Assembly (NCBI GenBank): GCA_018895125.1
Contig: JAHIOR010000081.1
Coordinates: forward strand, 1-27,737
DNA: 27,737 nt
Direction: 5' to 3'
From: Patescibacteria group bacterium
GTDB lineage: Bacteria > Patescibacteriota > Minisyncoccia > Minisyncoccales > GWA2-46-15
The position numbers were made by a program, and so were the translations under genes. The notes under the pieces are model-generated. The model was not told the origin of the DNA. It saw only the letters and a list, made by a program, of their open reading frames with translations, and made no database searches. Shown in pieces: positions 1 through 6,994 of the stretch. Within the stretch, counting starts at the first letter, position 1. Every line of letters begins with the position of its first letter.

Positions 1-3000
1 AACCATTTCTGGTAATTAAATTATTATTCGCCCAATTTTCAGAATTTCCTCCCGCCTCATTTGATTTAATTCTTTCCATTGAAACTCTAATCCACTCTTT
101 AGTTTCCTTATTTTTTTCATTTACTCCCCAAAACCATTTTTTGCATTTACCACTCTCGTCTTTTTCACAATCCACCTCATCAATTAAATTTCCATTTACA
201 TCGTAAAGTTTCAATTCTTCGCCATCGTTATATAAGTCTCCTTTGAAAAATTGATCTCCAGAAATGTCGGTTGGTTTGTCATCGCTTCTTTCTAAAAGGA
301 GAAATCCTTGTGTTGGAATTTTTGTATTTCCGGTGGAGGTTGAAAAAGTATGAAAATTGATTGTTGTGCCATGAGTCCAAGTTAATGTCCAGCCAACTAG
401 ATCAATGTCTGAAGTCGTATTATTAAAAAGTTCAATCCATTCGTCATTGCTCTTAGTTTTCGTTCCCATCCAAGCAATTTCATTAATAACTACTGAAAGT
501 TGAGCAAAGGGCATTTTAATTTGAGTTGAAGTTTCTTGCCAATTACTTTCGTTTCCAGCCTTATCTCTTGCCTTAATTTGAAAATAATAAATTTTGTTGT
601 CTTCACCCGTAAAATCATATTGAACGGCTGTTGTATATTCGTTTTCCGACGGCCAATAAGTCCAACTCCCGTTGTCATTTTCAAAATATCTAAACTTAAA
701 ACCGTCTATTCCGCTCAAAATATCATTGCCCGACCAAGAAATAGCAAAAGAAAGAGAAGGTTCATATTCGGGAAGTTCATTTATAATAACAGTTGGGGGC
801 TGAACATCTAAAAGAAGATTAAGGATAGTAGGTTGGCCTTCATTGCCGGCTTCATCTTTGGCCCTAACCTCAATTTTGTTCTGGCCTTCTGCTAATTCAA
901 TCTCTTTTTGCCAATGGCCATTTTCATCTGCCATAACCTCTGCATTTTGAGAGTTTAAAGATATTAAGATTAAAGCGTTAGCTTCGGTTTGGCCAGCTAA
1001 GGTTATTAAAGAAGAATTAAGAACTTGATCTTGAGAATGAGAAGTAATAATTGGAGCTTGAGGCGGGATAACGTCTTCCCCTAAATTCAAAACTACTCCA
1101 ATTTCTTTTGAACCGGTGTTTGAAGAAACTTTAATTGTTGTTTGGAACAAATCTGCTTCCAAGCCAAAAGTATTTATTAAAACAGAAACACTGGCAGGCG
1201 CTTGGCCAGAAATTAAATTCACACTTAACCACTCATCAACCTCGGGTAAAACAATTTCCCAATTTAAATCTCCAAAACCGATGTTTTCAATTGTTAAATT
1301 TTTGTTGGCTGGATTTTGGCCAAATTCAATCGCTTCAAAACTTAAACTCATTGGAGAAACCTCTAAAATAGGTTGTTCTATTGTGGTTGAGATCTCTGAA
1401 GACCATTCGCTTAAATTACCGGCATTATCTTTAGCTCTAATTTTAAAATAATAAATCTTGCCGTTTAAGCCGGAAAATTGATAACTCTGTCCAAGAATAG
1501 TTTGCCAGCTATTTGGTTCTACTTCTGATTGTTCTCTGAATTTTAAATGATATTCCAAAATACCGGAAACCGCATCCTTACCCGACCAGGAAATATCAAA
1601 ATCAGTTAAAAGCTGAGTTTGAGCCAAAGAACTGAATTGAACAGAAGGAAAAGTAATATCTAAAATAATTTGGGCTGAGATTCCCGAACTAACATTTCCG
1701 CTTTCGTCTTTAATCCAAAGATAAACTGTTTTTGGGCCGTCTCCCTCAAGTAAAATAAATTCTAAAGGTTTTTCGCTTTGCCATAGAGAATTTGGATCTT
1801 CTACCGCTGTTTCGCTTTGTGATAAAAGCCAATTGACAGCTTCTTGGTCATTAGAAATAGTTACCTTGACTCTTTTTTCATTTGTATAGAATAAAGAATC
1901 GCTGTCTAAATCTGTTAAAGAAAGGGCTGGACTCTCGATTAAAGTATCAATAGTCCAAAGATTTTGAGCCGGAGAAGAATCAAGATTTTGAGCCGCATCT
2001 CTTGCCCTGACATAAAAAGTATGTTCCCCGTCAAGCAGATTGTTAAAGAGTTTTGGCGTTTCACAAGTTTCCCAACTTCCTTGATCCAGCTTGCATTCAA
2101 AAGTAGGATTTTCTTCGCTGGAGGAAAAAACAAAATTAGCCTGGTTTTGGTTTGTTAAAGAGGATGGATGAGTTAAAATCTCGGTTTGAGGAGAAACACT
2201 ATCAATTTGCCATTGATATTGAGCCGGGCTAAAGTCAGCATTTTGGTTGATATCTTTTGCTCTAACATAAAAAGTATGAAAGCCGTCTGAAAGATTAGAA
2301 TATTGTTGAGGAGAAAAACAAACCTGCCAATTTCCTTCATCTAATTTACACTCAAAAGTAGAGTTTTCTTCGTTTGAAGAGAAAATAAAGACCATTTCGC
2401 TCAGATTAATTAAACTGAAGGGGTTATTATCAATAGATGTTTCGGGCGGAACAATATCGCTAAAAGTTTTGTTTTCGGTTTTGGGGGTGGAAAATTGAAT
2501 TTCAAAATCATTCAAATTATTATCTGTATCCTGATAGCTCTGGCTTTCAACCCATTTTCTTCCAATGGTTTGATTTATTCTGGGATTTTGAGAAAAAGGA
2601 ATGTTTTCTTTGAAGGGATTGACATGATTTTCGCCCCAAGCTGCGGCATCAACGATATTTTTATCTTTATCAAAAAGAACTAAACTATTGTCTTGGCTAA
2701 GATAAGCTGAACTAAAAAGGTTAGCGTCTACTGTTTGGTAATAATTATCTTGAGAAGTTGCCCAAAGAAGATAACTTTTAGCTAAAAGAGTGGTTCCATC
2801 TGGAAAAAGGCGAATGGAGTATTCTGAACCAGTTTTGGTTTTCTTTTTTAATTGATAGCCACTAAGATTAGCAGTTTGTTCAGAAGGATTATAGAGTTCA
2901 ATGAAATCTTTGTTTCCTTCAATTTGGATTTCGGTAATTAGAATTTTTGGCGGAGGAGATGGGGTTGACGGTGAGGACGGAGAACTAAAACTGTTACTAA

Positions 3001-4819
3001 CAATTTCAACATATCCTGAACTATTTTCACTTTTTGGAGTGCCGTTAATACTAGCGCTGGTCTGCCATCCAAAACTTCCTTTTCTTTCCATGGTTCTTTT
3101 TGAAGAATTATTCCCAGCAGGCCAATTCGAGCTGGTTAAAACTTCATCTTGGAGTTGGCAATTTCCATTAAAAAGATAAAGAGCTTCATCAGCGTTGGCA
3201 AGGCTGCCGGTATAAATCAAATCAGCTGTTTTTGTTAAAACCGTTTGATCGTTTGTTCTTTCTAAAAGAAAAAATCCATTAGAAAGGAGCTTAGCTCCTT
3301 TTGGGAATATTATTTTAATGTCTTGGTTTTTATCTAAAAGCTGCCAGCCAGTCAAATCTATTTCTGTTCCTGAAATATTTTTCAACTCAATCCATTCATC
3401 ACTGGCCGAGTTTGTAGTTCCCATCCAGGCAATTTCATTAATAATCACTCTGTTCATTGCTGGCAAAGTTCCCTGTGATTTTTCACATTTTGCCACTGAA
3501 GGACTTGGAGATGGAGTTGGGGTTGGGGTTAAGCTTGGAGTCGGAGACGGCGAAGCCGAGGGACTTGGTGAAACTGAAGGACTTGGACTAAAAGATGGAC
3601 TAACCGATGGACTTGGTGAAACTGAAAAGGTTGGAGATATAAGCGGACTAATCAATGGCTTTGAAGCAGCTGACTTCTGGCCCTTTAAAAAATCTGCCTG
3701 TTCGTTTAAATCATCAATTTGTTCTTGGTTCAGATTCGGCTCTGTTATGGTTAAATCGCTTGTTCCCGATGACCCCAGAGATTGATTTTGAACCAAGGGT
3801 TGCTGAGGAAATAAGGTGTTTATTAACGAACCTGTCGCTGCCTTAAAACTAAATTGATTAGCCAAACCTTTTAAAATATCGCTTATTCTGGCTATTTCTT
3901 CCGCGACTGTATTAAAAAAAGATTTGGCCTTAGCAAATAAAAATATTTGGGGCTTTTCATTTGCCAAAGCATATTTTTCAGATCCTTCTTTAACTAGAGC
4001 AAACATTTCTTGCTTAAATTTTTCTCTGGCTTCTGAAGTTATTCCAGCTGAATTGGTATATGGACCCCATTTTTGCCAGAAAGTGGCGAATTGAAGGGCT
4101 AATTGGTTAGAATCTTCATTTACCATCTTTTTTCCAAGCCTAATGGAGGTTTTCACAACAGCAATTCCCATCTCCGCCTTGGCATCCTCCCAAGCAACAT
4201 TATGTGATTCTCCCCATCTTCTTGAATCAAAATAGCGCCAAATACCGTCATAAAACATTTCCTGCCGCACAACATTAAGGGTAGTGAAAATAGCAATGGA
4301 TTTATCAATAATGGAAATGGTTTCCCAAACAAGAGCGCCCATTGGTACGCTCATTGGACTGCCAGCCATCACTTTAGAAAAAGCCACTTTGCTAAAATCA
4401 TATCCTGTCTTCCGAGCGTCTTCAATAATATTCATTCTCTCATTCATAACCTCGTTAAAGTAATCCCTAGCTTTTTGCTTGTATTGCTGGGAAGTTACCA
4501 TATCTATAAGATCAAATTCATTTATGGCGCTTAAAACTAGCAAACCATAGCTAATATCTGCCCCTTTCTGTGCAGTGCTAAGAGAAACATTAAAAATTGA
4601 TCTGATTTTCTCGTTAGAAATGACAAAATTACCCACTGTTTTTACAGTGCTTAAAAATGTTTCAATTCTCTTTATGCTTTTATTATCAATATCTACAACT
4701 TTAGAAAAACCAATGCTGACCAATAAAAAACTAACGGTTGCCACTAGGGCAACCGCCATGATTATTGTTTTACCACTTACCGTTGAGAATAATTTCTTGA
4801 ATGAATTCTTCGGAGCCAT
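1..4819 (-). CDS. Giant membrane-anchored surface protein with lamin-tail and Ig/Fn3-like domains (3' end outside window)
   Basis: An open frame runs from ATG 4819 to the window edge, giving at least 1606 codons without a stop. Residues 1-40 form a positively charged N-region and one membrane segment, so the rest is probably extracellular. Residues about 40-390 are mostly helical and match no family I know. A Pro/Ser linker (about 390-450) follows. Lamin-tail domains, marked by INEIAWMG and DEWIEL, lie at about 455-600 and from about 1436 to the edge, with a more diverged one at about 623-775. Between them are two tandem repeats with FECKLDxGxW (about 797-956), Fn3-like modules, and a BACON-like module starting LEVSPMSLSF (about 1149). 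ATG 4819 overlaps the upstream gene by 50 bp. ATG 4759 is an alternative but would drop the charged N-region. Lamin-tail proteins are common on CPR cells; adhesion or envelope function is inference. Confidence 0.85.
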   Translation of the reverse strand, partial: MAPKNSFKKLFSTVSGKTIIMAVALVATVSFLLVSIGFSKVVDIDNKSIKRIETFLSTVKTVGNFVISNEKIRSIFNVSLSTAQKGADISYGLLVLSAINEFDLIDMVTSQQYKQKARDYFNEVMNERMNIIEDARKTGYDFSKVAFSKVMAGSPMSVPMGALVWETISIIDKSIAIFTTLNVVRQEMFYDGIWRYFDSRRWGESHNVAWEDAKAEMGIAVVKTSIRLGKKMVNEDSNQLALQFATFWQKWGPYTNSAGITSEAREKFKQEMFALVKEGSEKYALANEKPQIFLFAKAKSFFNTVAEEIARISDILKGLANQFSFKAATGSLINTLFPQQPLVQNQSLGSSGTSDLTITEPNLNQEQIDDLNEQADFLKGQKSAASKPLISPLISPTFSVSPSPSVSPSFSPSPSVSPSPSASPSPTPSLTPTPTPSPSPSVAKCEKSQGTLPAMNRVIINEIAWMGTTNSASDEWIELKNISGTEIDLTGWQLLDKNQDIKIIFPKGAKLLSNGFFLLERTNDQTVLTKTADLIYTGSLANADEALYLFNGNCQLQDEVLTSSNWPAGNNSSKRTMERKGSFGWQTSASINGTPKSENSSGYVEIVSNSFSSPSSPSTPSPPPKILITEIQIEGNKDFIELYNPSEQTANLSGYQLKKKTKTGSEYSIRLFPDGTTLLAKSYLLWATSQDNYYQTVDANLFSSAYLSQDNSLVLFDKDKNIVDAAAWGENHVNPFKENIPFSQNPRINQTIGRKWVESQSYQDTDNNLNDFEIQFSTPKTENKTFSDIVPPETSIDNNPFSLINLSEMVFIFSSNEENSTFECKLDEGNWQVCFSPQQYSNLSDGFHTFYVRAKDINQNADFSPAQYQWQIDSVSPQTEILTHPSSLTNQNQANFVFSSSEENPTFECKLDQGSWETCETPKLFNNLLDGEHTFYVRARDAAQNLDSSPAQNLWTIDTLIESPALSLTDLDSDSLFYTNEKRVKVTISNDQEAVNWLLSQSETAVEDPNSLWQSEKPLEFILLEGDGPKTVYLWIKDESGNVSSGISAQIILDITFPSVQFSSLAQTQLLTDFDISWSGKDAVSGILEYHLKFREQSEVEPNSWQTILGQSYQFSGLNGKIYYFKIRAKDNAGNLSEWSSEISTTIEQPILEVSPMSLSFEAIEFGQNPANKNLTIENIGFGDLNWEIVLPEVDEWLSVNLISGQAPASVSVLINTFGLEADLFQTTIKVSSNTGSKEIGVVLNLGEDVIPPQAPIITSHSQDQVLNSSLITLAGQTEANALILISLNSQNAEVMADENGHWQKEIELAEGQNKIEVRAKDEAGNEGQPTILNLLLDVQPPTVIINELPEYEPSLSFAISWSGNDILSGIDGFKFRYFENDNGSWTYWPSENEYTTAVQYDFTGEDNKIYYFQIKARDKAGNESNWQETSTQIKMPFAQLSVVINEIAWMGTKTKSNDEWIELFNNTTSDIDLVGWTLTWTHGTTINFHTFSTSTGNTKIPTQGFLLLERSDDKPTDISGDQFFKGDLYNDGEELKLYDVNGNLIDEVDCEKDESGKCKKWFWGVNEKNKETKEWIRVSMERIKSNEAGGNSENWANNNLITRNG
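3488..3640 (-). repeat. Pro/Ser-rich linker coding repeat
   Basis: This segment encodes a low-complexity SPSPSVSPSPS-type linker between the N-terminal helical region and the first lamin-tail domain of the giant surface protein. An 18-bp word, GGACTTGGTGAAACTGAA on the plus strand, recurs at 3561 and 3609, 48 bp apart. Such tracts usually act as flexible cell-wall or spacer linkers and are prone to length change by slippage. Confidence 0.7.
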
Positions 4820-5333
4820 TGGTTATTATATAAATAGATGACTCACTCTTAAAAAAATATACATACATTCCGGCTAAATGTTCGTTTTCTTGGGTTTTTG
4901 TTATCTTTTTATCACCTATTTGGTCTGATAAAAATTCTCCAGAAAACCCATACTCTTCAAATATTTTTCTAGCCCATTCATCAACCTCGGGATTTTTCTC
5001 CGTTTTCACATAATCAACAGCTAGAAGAGTAGATCCGCCCACCAAACCTCTTAAATTAATACTTGTAATAGAATATTTTTCGTCGGGAGTACTCGGAATA
5101 TATTCGGCATTATTTATTCCTTCCCACACCTTTGGCACCTTAAACTCATAACCATCAATATTATTAACTACCTTATACTCCTTATTAAACCAGCCCTTAA
5201 CCACTTTTATTCCTTCCGGTAAAGTCTTGTTAATTTCCCTAACGTCTTGTTGATTCTGCCACCAGTAAAAACCGCCTCCTACAATAACTAGCAAGGCTAA
5301 AACAAAAAGAGAAACAAAAATCTTTTTTTTCAT
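4770..5333 (-). CDS. Small membrane-anchored protein of unknown function
   Basis: The 187-aa product starts MKKK and has one hydrophobic segment (about residues 5-24) with no lipobox cysteine, so it is probably a signal anchor with a soluble extracytoplasmic domain. The soluble part (GYEFKVPKVWEG and later YIITNGSEEFIQEIILNGKW) resembles small PsbP-like or DUF-type beta proteins of Gram-positive bacteria and CPR only in general style; I do not recognise the family. Its stop lies 50 bp inside the next gene, the giant lamin-tail protein, so the two are probably co-transcribed and translationally coupled, which suggests a shared envelope role. A promoter-like TTGCCA-N16-TAGAAT lies 30-57 bp upstream. 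Confidence 0.75.
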   Translation of the reverse strand: MKKKIFVSLFVLALLVIVGGGFYWWQNQQDVREINKTLPEGIKVVKGWFNKEYKVVNNIDGYEFKVPKVWEGINNAEYIPSTPDEKYSITSINLRGLVGGSTLLAVDYVKTEKNPEVDEWARKIFEEYGFSGEFLSDQIGDKKITKTQENEHLAGMYVYFFKSESSIYIITNGSEEFIQEIILNGKW

Positions 5334-5342
5334 TGAAACTTA

Positions 5343-5360
5343 AAATTAGTTCCCTAATTT
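5343..5360 (-). promoter_or_regulatory. Perfect 7-4-7 inverted repeat in leader
   Basis: AAATTAG-TTCC-CTAATTT is a perfect inverted repeat between the predicted promoter and the start codon of the 187-aa gene. It could be a leader hairpin or a protein-binding site. The 7-bp arm and 4-nt loop geometry recurs before htrA and ftsZ. Confidence 0.35.
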
Positions 5361-5362
5361 AA

Positions 5363-5390
5363 ATTCTATATTTTGCGTCGCGAATGGCAA
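5363..5390 (-). promoter_or_regulatory. Predicted sigma70-type promoter for the surface-protein operon
   Basis: On the minus strand a -35 TTGCCA (5390-5385) is followed after 16 bp by a -10 TAGAAT (5368-5363). This would start transcription near 5356, leaving a leader of about 23 nt before ATG 5333. It is a sequence match only. Confidence 0.4.
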
Positions 5391-5483
5391 ATAACAACTG
5401 TGGAAAACTTTTATGACAACTATGGGAATTTTCATAGTGGCTGGAAAAATCCAACAAGAACCCAACAATTCAATCCTCCCCCA

Positions 5484-5503
5484 TTTTTCACGATCGTGAA
5501 AAA
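5484..5503. promoter_or_regulatory. Perfect 20-bp palindrome, candidate operator
   Basis: TTTTTCACGATCGTGAAAAA is perfectly self-complementary with no loop, which fits a dimeric DNA-binding protein better than an RNA terminator. It lies 3' of the PaaX/Cas2-like gene and about 95 bp upstream of the -35 of the surface-protein operon. Its core recurs at 6168-6177, in front of the PaaX/Cas2-like gene. Confidence 0.55.
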
Positions 5504-5535
5504 GACACACGAATTGATTTTTAATTCAAATTAAA

Positions 5536-5603
5536 ATAAGCTTAAACCAATTTAAAAATCTTTTTCATAACATAAGCTTAAACCAATTTAAAAATCTTTT
5601 TCA
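5536..5603. repeat. 36-bp-period tandem duplication across the end of a gene
   Basis: A 32-bp sequence beginning ATAAGCTTAAACCAATTT occurs at 5536-5567 and again at 5572-5603 with no mismatch. The second copy contains the stop codon and last codons of the PaaX/Cas2-like gene. The first copy lies just beyond the stop, as an untranslated echo of the C-terminus. Confidence 0.9.
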
Positions 5604-6126
5604 AATGAAGATCGTTATCAATCTTCTCCAAAAGCCCCATACGAGTATATCGACGCAAGTTAAAAAATTCAATAATAAAATCTATTTCATCCTCGCATTG
5701 GTACGGAAAAACAAAGACGCTTTTTTGCAATTCATAAAAGCCAAATTCCTTTAATTTATTTCTTAGGGCGTCTCGGCCTCTCCTCAACTTCTCCGGAATG
5801 TCGAATACGACAATTCGCCACTTGCCATCCCAATCTTTGCTTTTAACCCTGATCTCATCAAAACGATAAGTGATAGCCTTGGTTTTGCCCTTATCGGTCA
5901 AAACAAAAGTAAAACTGCCGTCGACATTTTCTTTTCTCTCCAGTAATCTCGACTGATAAAGCCGTCTGATTTCTAAATGCAACTCTCTTTCGTTTATTTT
6001 CCGCCATTCCCGGCCAACCTCTTTTATAATTCGCCACTGTCTATGTAGAGAATAGCTAAAACCCAGAGATAAACCGCCCATAAGTAAAAGAAGGATTTTT
6101 TCTCTCAATGGGTTTTCTGCTGGCAT
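5578..6126 (-). CDS. Orphan PaaX/Cas2-like regulator (winged helix plus ferredoxin-like domain)
   Basis: The 182-aa product has an N-terminal hydrophobic and winged-helix-like region (about residues 5-90, with LHLEIRRLYQSRLLERKE and a wing FTFVLTDKGK). A ferredoxin-like domain follows (about 98-180), with WRIVVFDIPEKLRRGRDALR and LQKSVFVFPY. That second block is the signature shared by the PaaX C-terminal domain and Cas2; CPR proteins of this type are often labelled Cas2. No cas1, other cas gene or repeat array is visible, so a transcription regulator is more likely than a CRISPR function. Predicted -35/-10 elements place transcription start at or next to the ATG, so the mRNA may be leaderless. 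A palindrome sits just upstream of the -35 and a longer one lies 3' of the gene, which suggests autoregulation. Confidence 0.8.
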   Translation of the reverse strand: MPAENPLREKILLLLMGGLSLGFSYSLHRQWRIIKEVGREWRKINERELHLEIRRLYQSRLLERKENVDGSFTFVLTDKGKTKAITYRFDEIRVKSKDWDGKWRIVVFDIPEKLRRGRDALRNKLKEFGFYELQKSVFVFPYQCEDEIDFIIEFFNLRRYTRMGLLEKIDNDLHLKKIFKLV

Positions 6127-6132
6127 TTTATT

Positions 6133-6162
6133 ATCTTACCACTAAATTCATATTGATACCAA
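6133..6162 (-). promoter_or_regulatory. Predicted promoter of the PaaX/Cas2-like gene
   Basis: On the minus strand TTGGTA (6162-6157) is followed after 18 bp by TAAGAT (6138-6133), preceded by TGG as an extended -10. The start point would fall within a few bases of ATG 6126. The palindrome at 6168-6177 lies 5 bp upstream of the -35. Confidence 0.4.
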
Positions 6163-6167
6163 AAACA

Positions 6168-6177
6168 CACGATCGTG
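6168..6177. promoter_or_regulatory. Candidate operator, second copy of the CACGATCGTG palindrome
   Basis: CACGATCGTG is the core of the longer palindrome at 5484-5503. Here only one flank keeps the A-tract (GTGAAAA). Its position immediately upstream of a predicted -35 fits an operator used by the product of the adjacent gene, but that link is inferred from position. Confidence 0.45.
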
Positions 6178-6200
6178 AAAATAACGCAAGAATGAAAAGT

Positions 6201-6260
6201 TGATAGACTACTGATAAACTTATAGACTTATTGATAGGCTTGTGGAAAAACTGTGGCTAT
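6201..6260. repeat. 10-bp-period repeat beside DnaA-box-like sequences
   Basis: Four imperfect 10-bp units (TGATAGACTA, CTGATAAACT, TATAGACTTA, TTGATAGGCT) occupy 6201-6240. They abut TGTGGAAAA (6241-6249), one mismatch from the DnaA box TGTGGATAA, and a weaker TGTGGCTAT (6252-6260). Another TGTGGAAAA lies at 5399-5407. The layout resembles DnaA boxes beside an AT-rich helical-phase repeat, but no dnaA gene is present and the boxes are imperfect. Confidence 0.4.
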
Positions 6261-6262
6261 CT

Positions 6263-6994
6263 TTAAGATCCGATTAATTTTTTGATTTGAGAAACAGGAA
6301 TAACTTCAATTAAACTATTGCTGCTGTCAGCAGCAATGCCAATTAACCTACCGGTAATATCAAATACCGGGCTACCCTGAACATTAGCAGCTTTAACAAT
6401 ATCAGTTTCAATTATCTCTTTACTAATAACAGACCCCGATATATCGCTACGCGCTATAAACTTAACAATTCCCTGGCTAACCGTCTTAGTCAAACCCCGC
6501 TGGCCATGGTAATAACTGACCATAAAAACCCTTTCTCCTAAATTTAAATCTTCAAGATTCCTGAAATCAGCAGCTAAAAGCCTATCGGCATCCAGTTTGA
6601 CTAAGGCTAAACCTGTTTTTGGATCTCTTTTCAAAACCTGGAATTGCTTTGATTCTTCCTCCAGATAAAATCCAAAGGTTTGACCAATTGGAATCAAGCT
6701 TGACAAAGTAACCACTAAGCCGTCATTAGTTACCACCAACCCGGAACCCTTGGTTGTCTTGGCTCTAACGCCAACAATTGTTTTGGAAACCTTTTCAATT
6801 GCTTCTTCTAAAGCCGTGTTTTCCCTAACAATTGTTTCTTTCTTTTCAGTAACATAAATTGGTGGCTGATCCAAGTTATACTTGTCAAAAAGCGGTCTGA
6901 CGACAAAATATGGCCAAAGAATCTGGTCAGAAAAAATGCCTCCGGCCATGCCAAAAATGAAAATTAATAGCAGAATAAGAATGTTTTTCCTCAT
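6263..6994 (-). CDS. Catalytically inactive HtrA-like (trypsin-fold) membrane protein
   Basis: The 243-aa product has an N-terminal membrane anchor (about residues 4-20) and a trypsin-like domain in HtrA style. Landmarks are GSGLVVTNDGLVVT (83-96), DPKTGLALVKLD (124-135) and ETDIVKAANVQGSPVFDITG (196-215). Aligned to the active HtrA encoded nearby, all three catalytic positions are replaced: His by Ser99, Asp by Gly128, and Ser by Gln206 (VQGSP in place of NSGGP). There is no PDZ domain. The ATG overlaps the end of clpB by 4 bp (ATGA), so it is translated with clpB. A scaffold, substrate-binding or regulatory role in envelope proteostasis is plausible inference. The substitutions are read directly from the sequence, although the alignment was made by eye. 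Confidence 0.8.
   Translation of the reverse strand: MRKNILILLLIFIFGMAGGIFSDQILWPYFVVRPLFDKYNLDQPPIYVTEKKETIVRENTALEEAIEKVSKTIVGVRAKTTKGSGLVVTNDGLVVTLSSLIPIGQTFGFYLEEESKQFQVLKRDPKTGLALVKLDADRLLAADFRNLEDLNLGERVFMVSYYHGQRGLTKTVSQGIVKFIARSDISGSVISKEIIETDIVKAANVQGSPVFDITGRLIGIAADSSNSLIEVIPVSQIKKLIGS

Noticed and set aside
3318..3785. Plus-strand 155-aa frame with GLGDGVGVGVKLGVGDGEAEG repeats
   Set aside because: It is the complement of the Pro/Ser-rich linker and lamin-tail coding region of the giant surface protein. The repeats come from that linker.
5484..5503. Bidirectional terminator
   Set aside because: The palindrome has no loop and lacks a GC-rich stem. Its core recurs at a promoter, so an operator is more likely.
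5578..6126. CRISPR-Cas adaptation gene cas2
   Set aside because: The ferredoxin-like half resembles Cas2, but the protein has an N-terminal winged-helix region, and no cas1, effector gene or repeat-spacer array is present.
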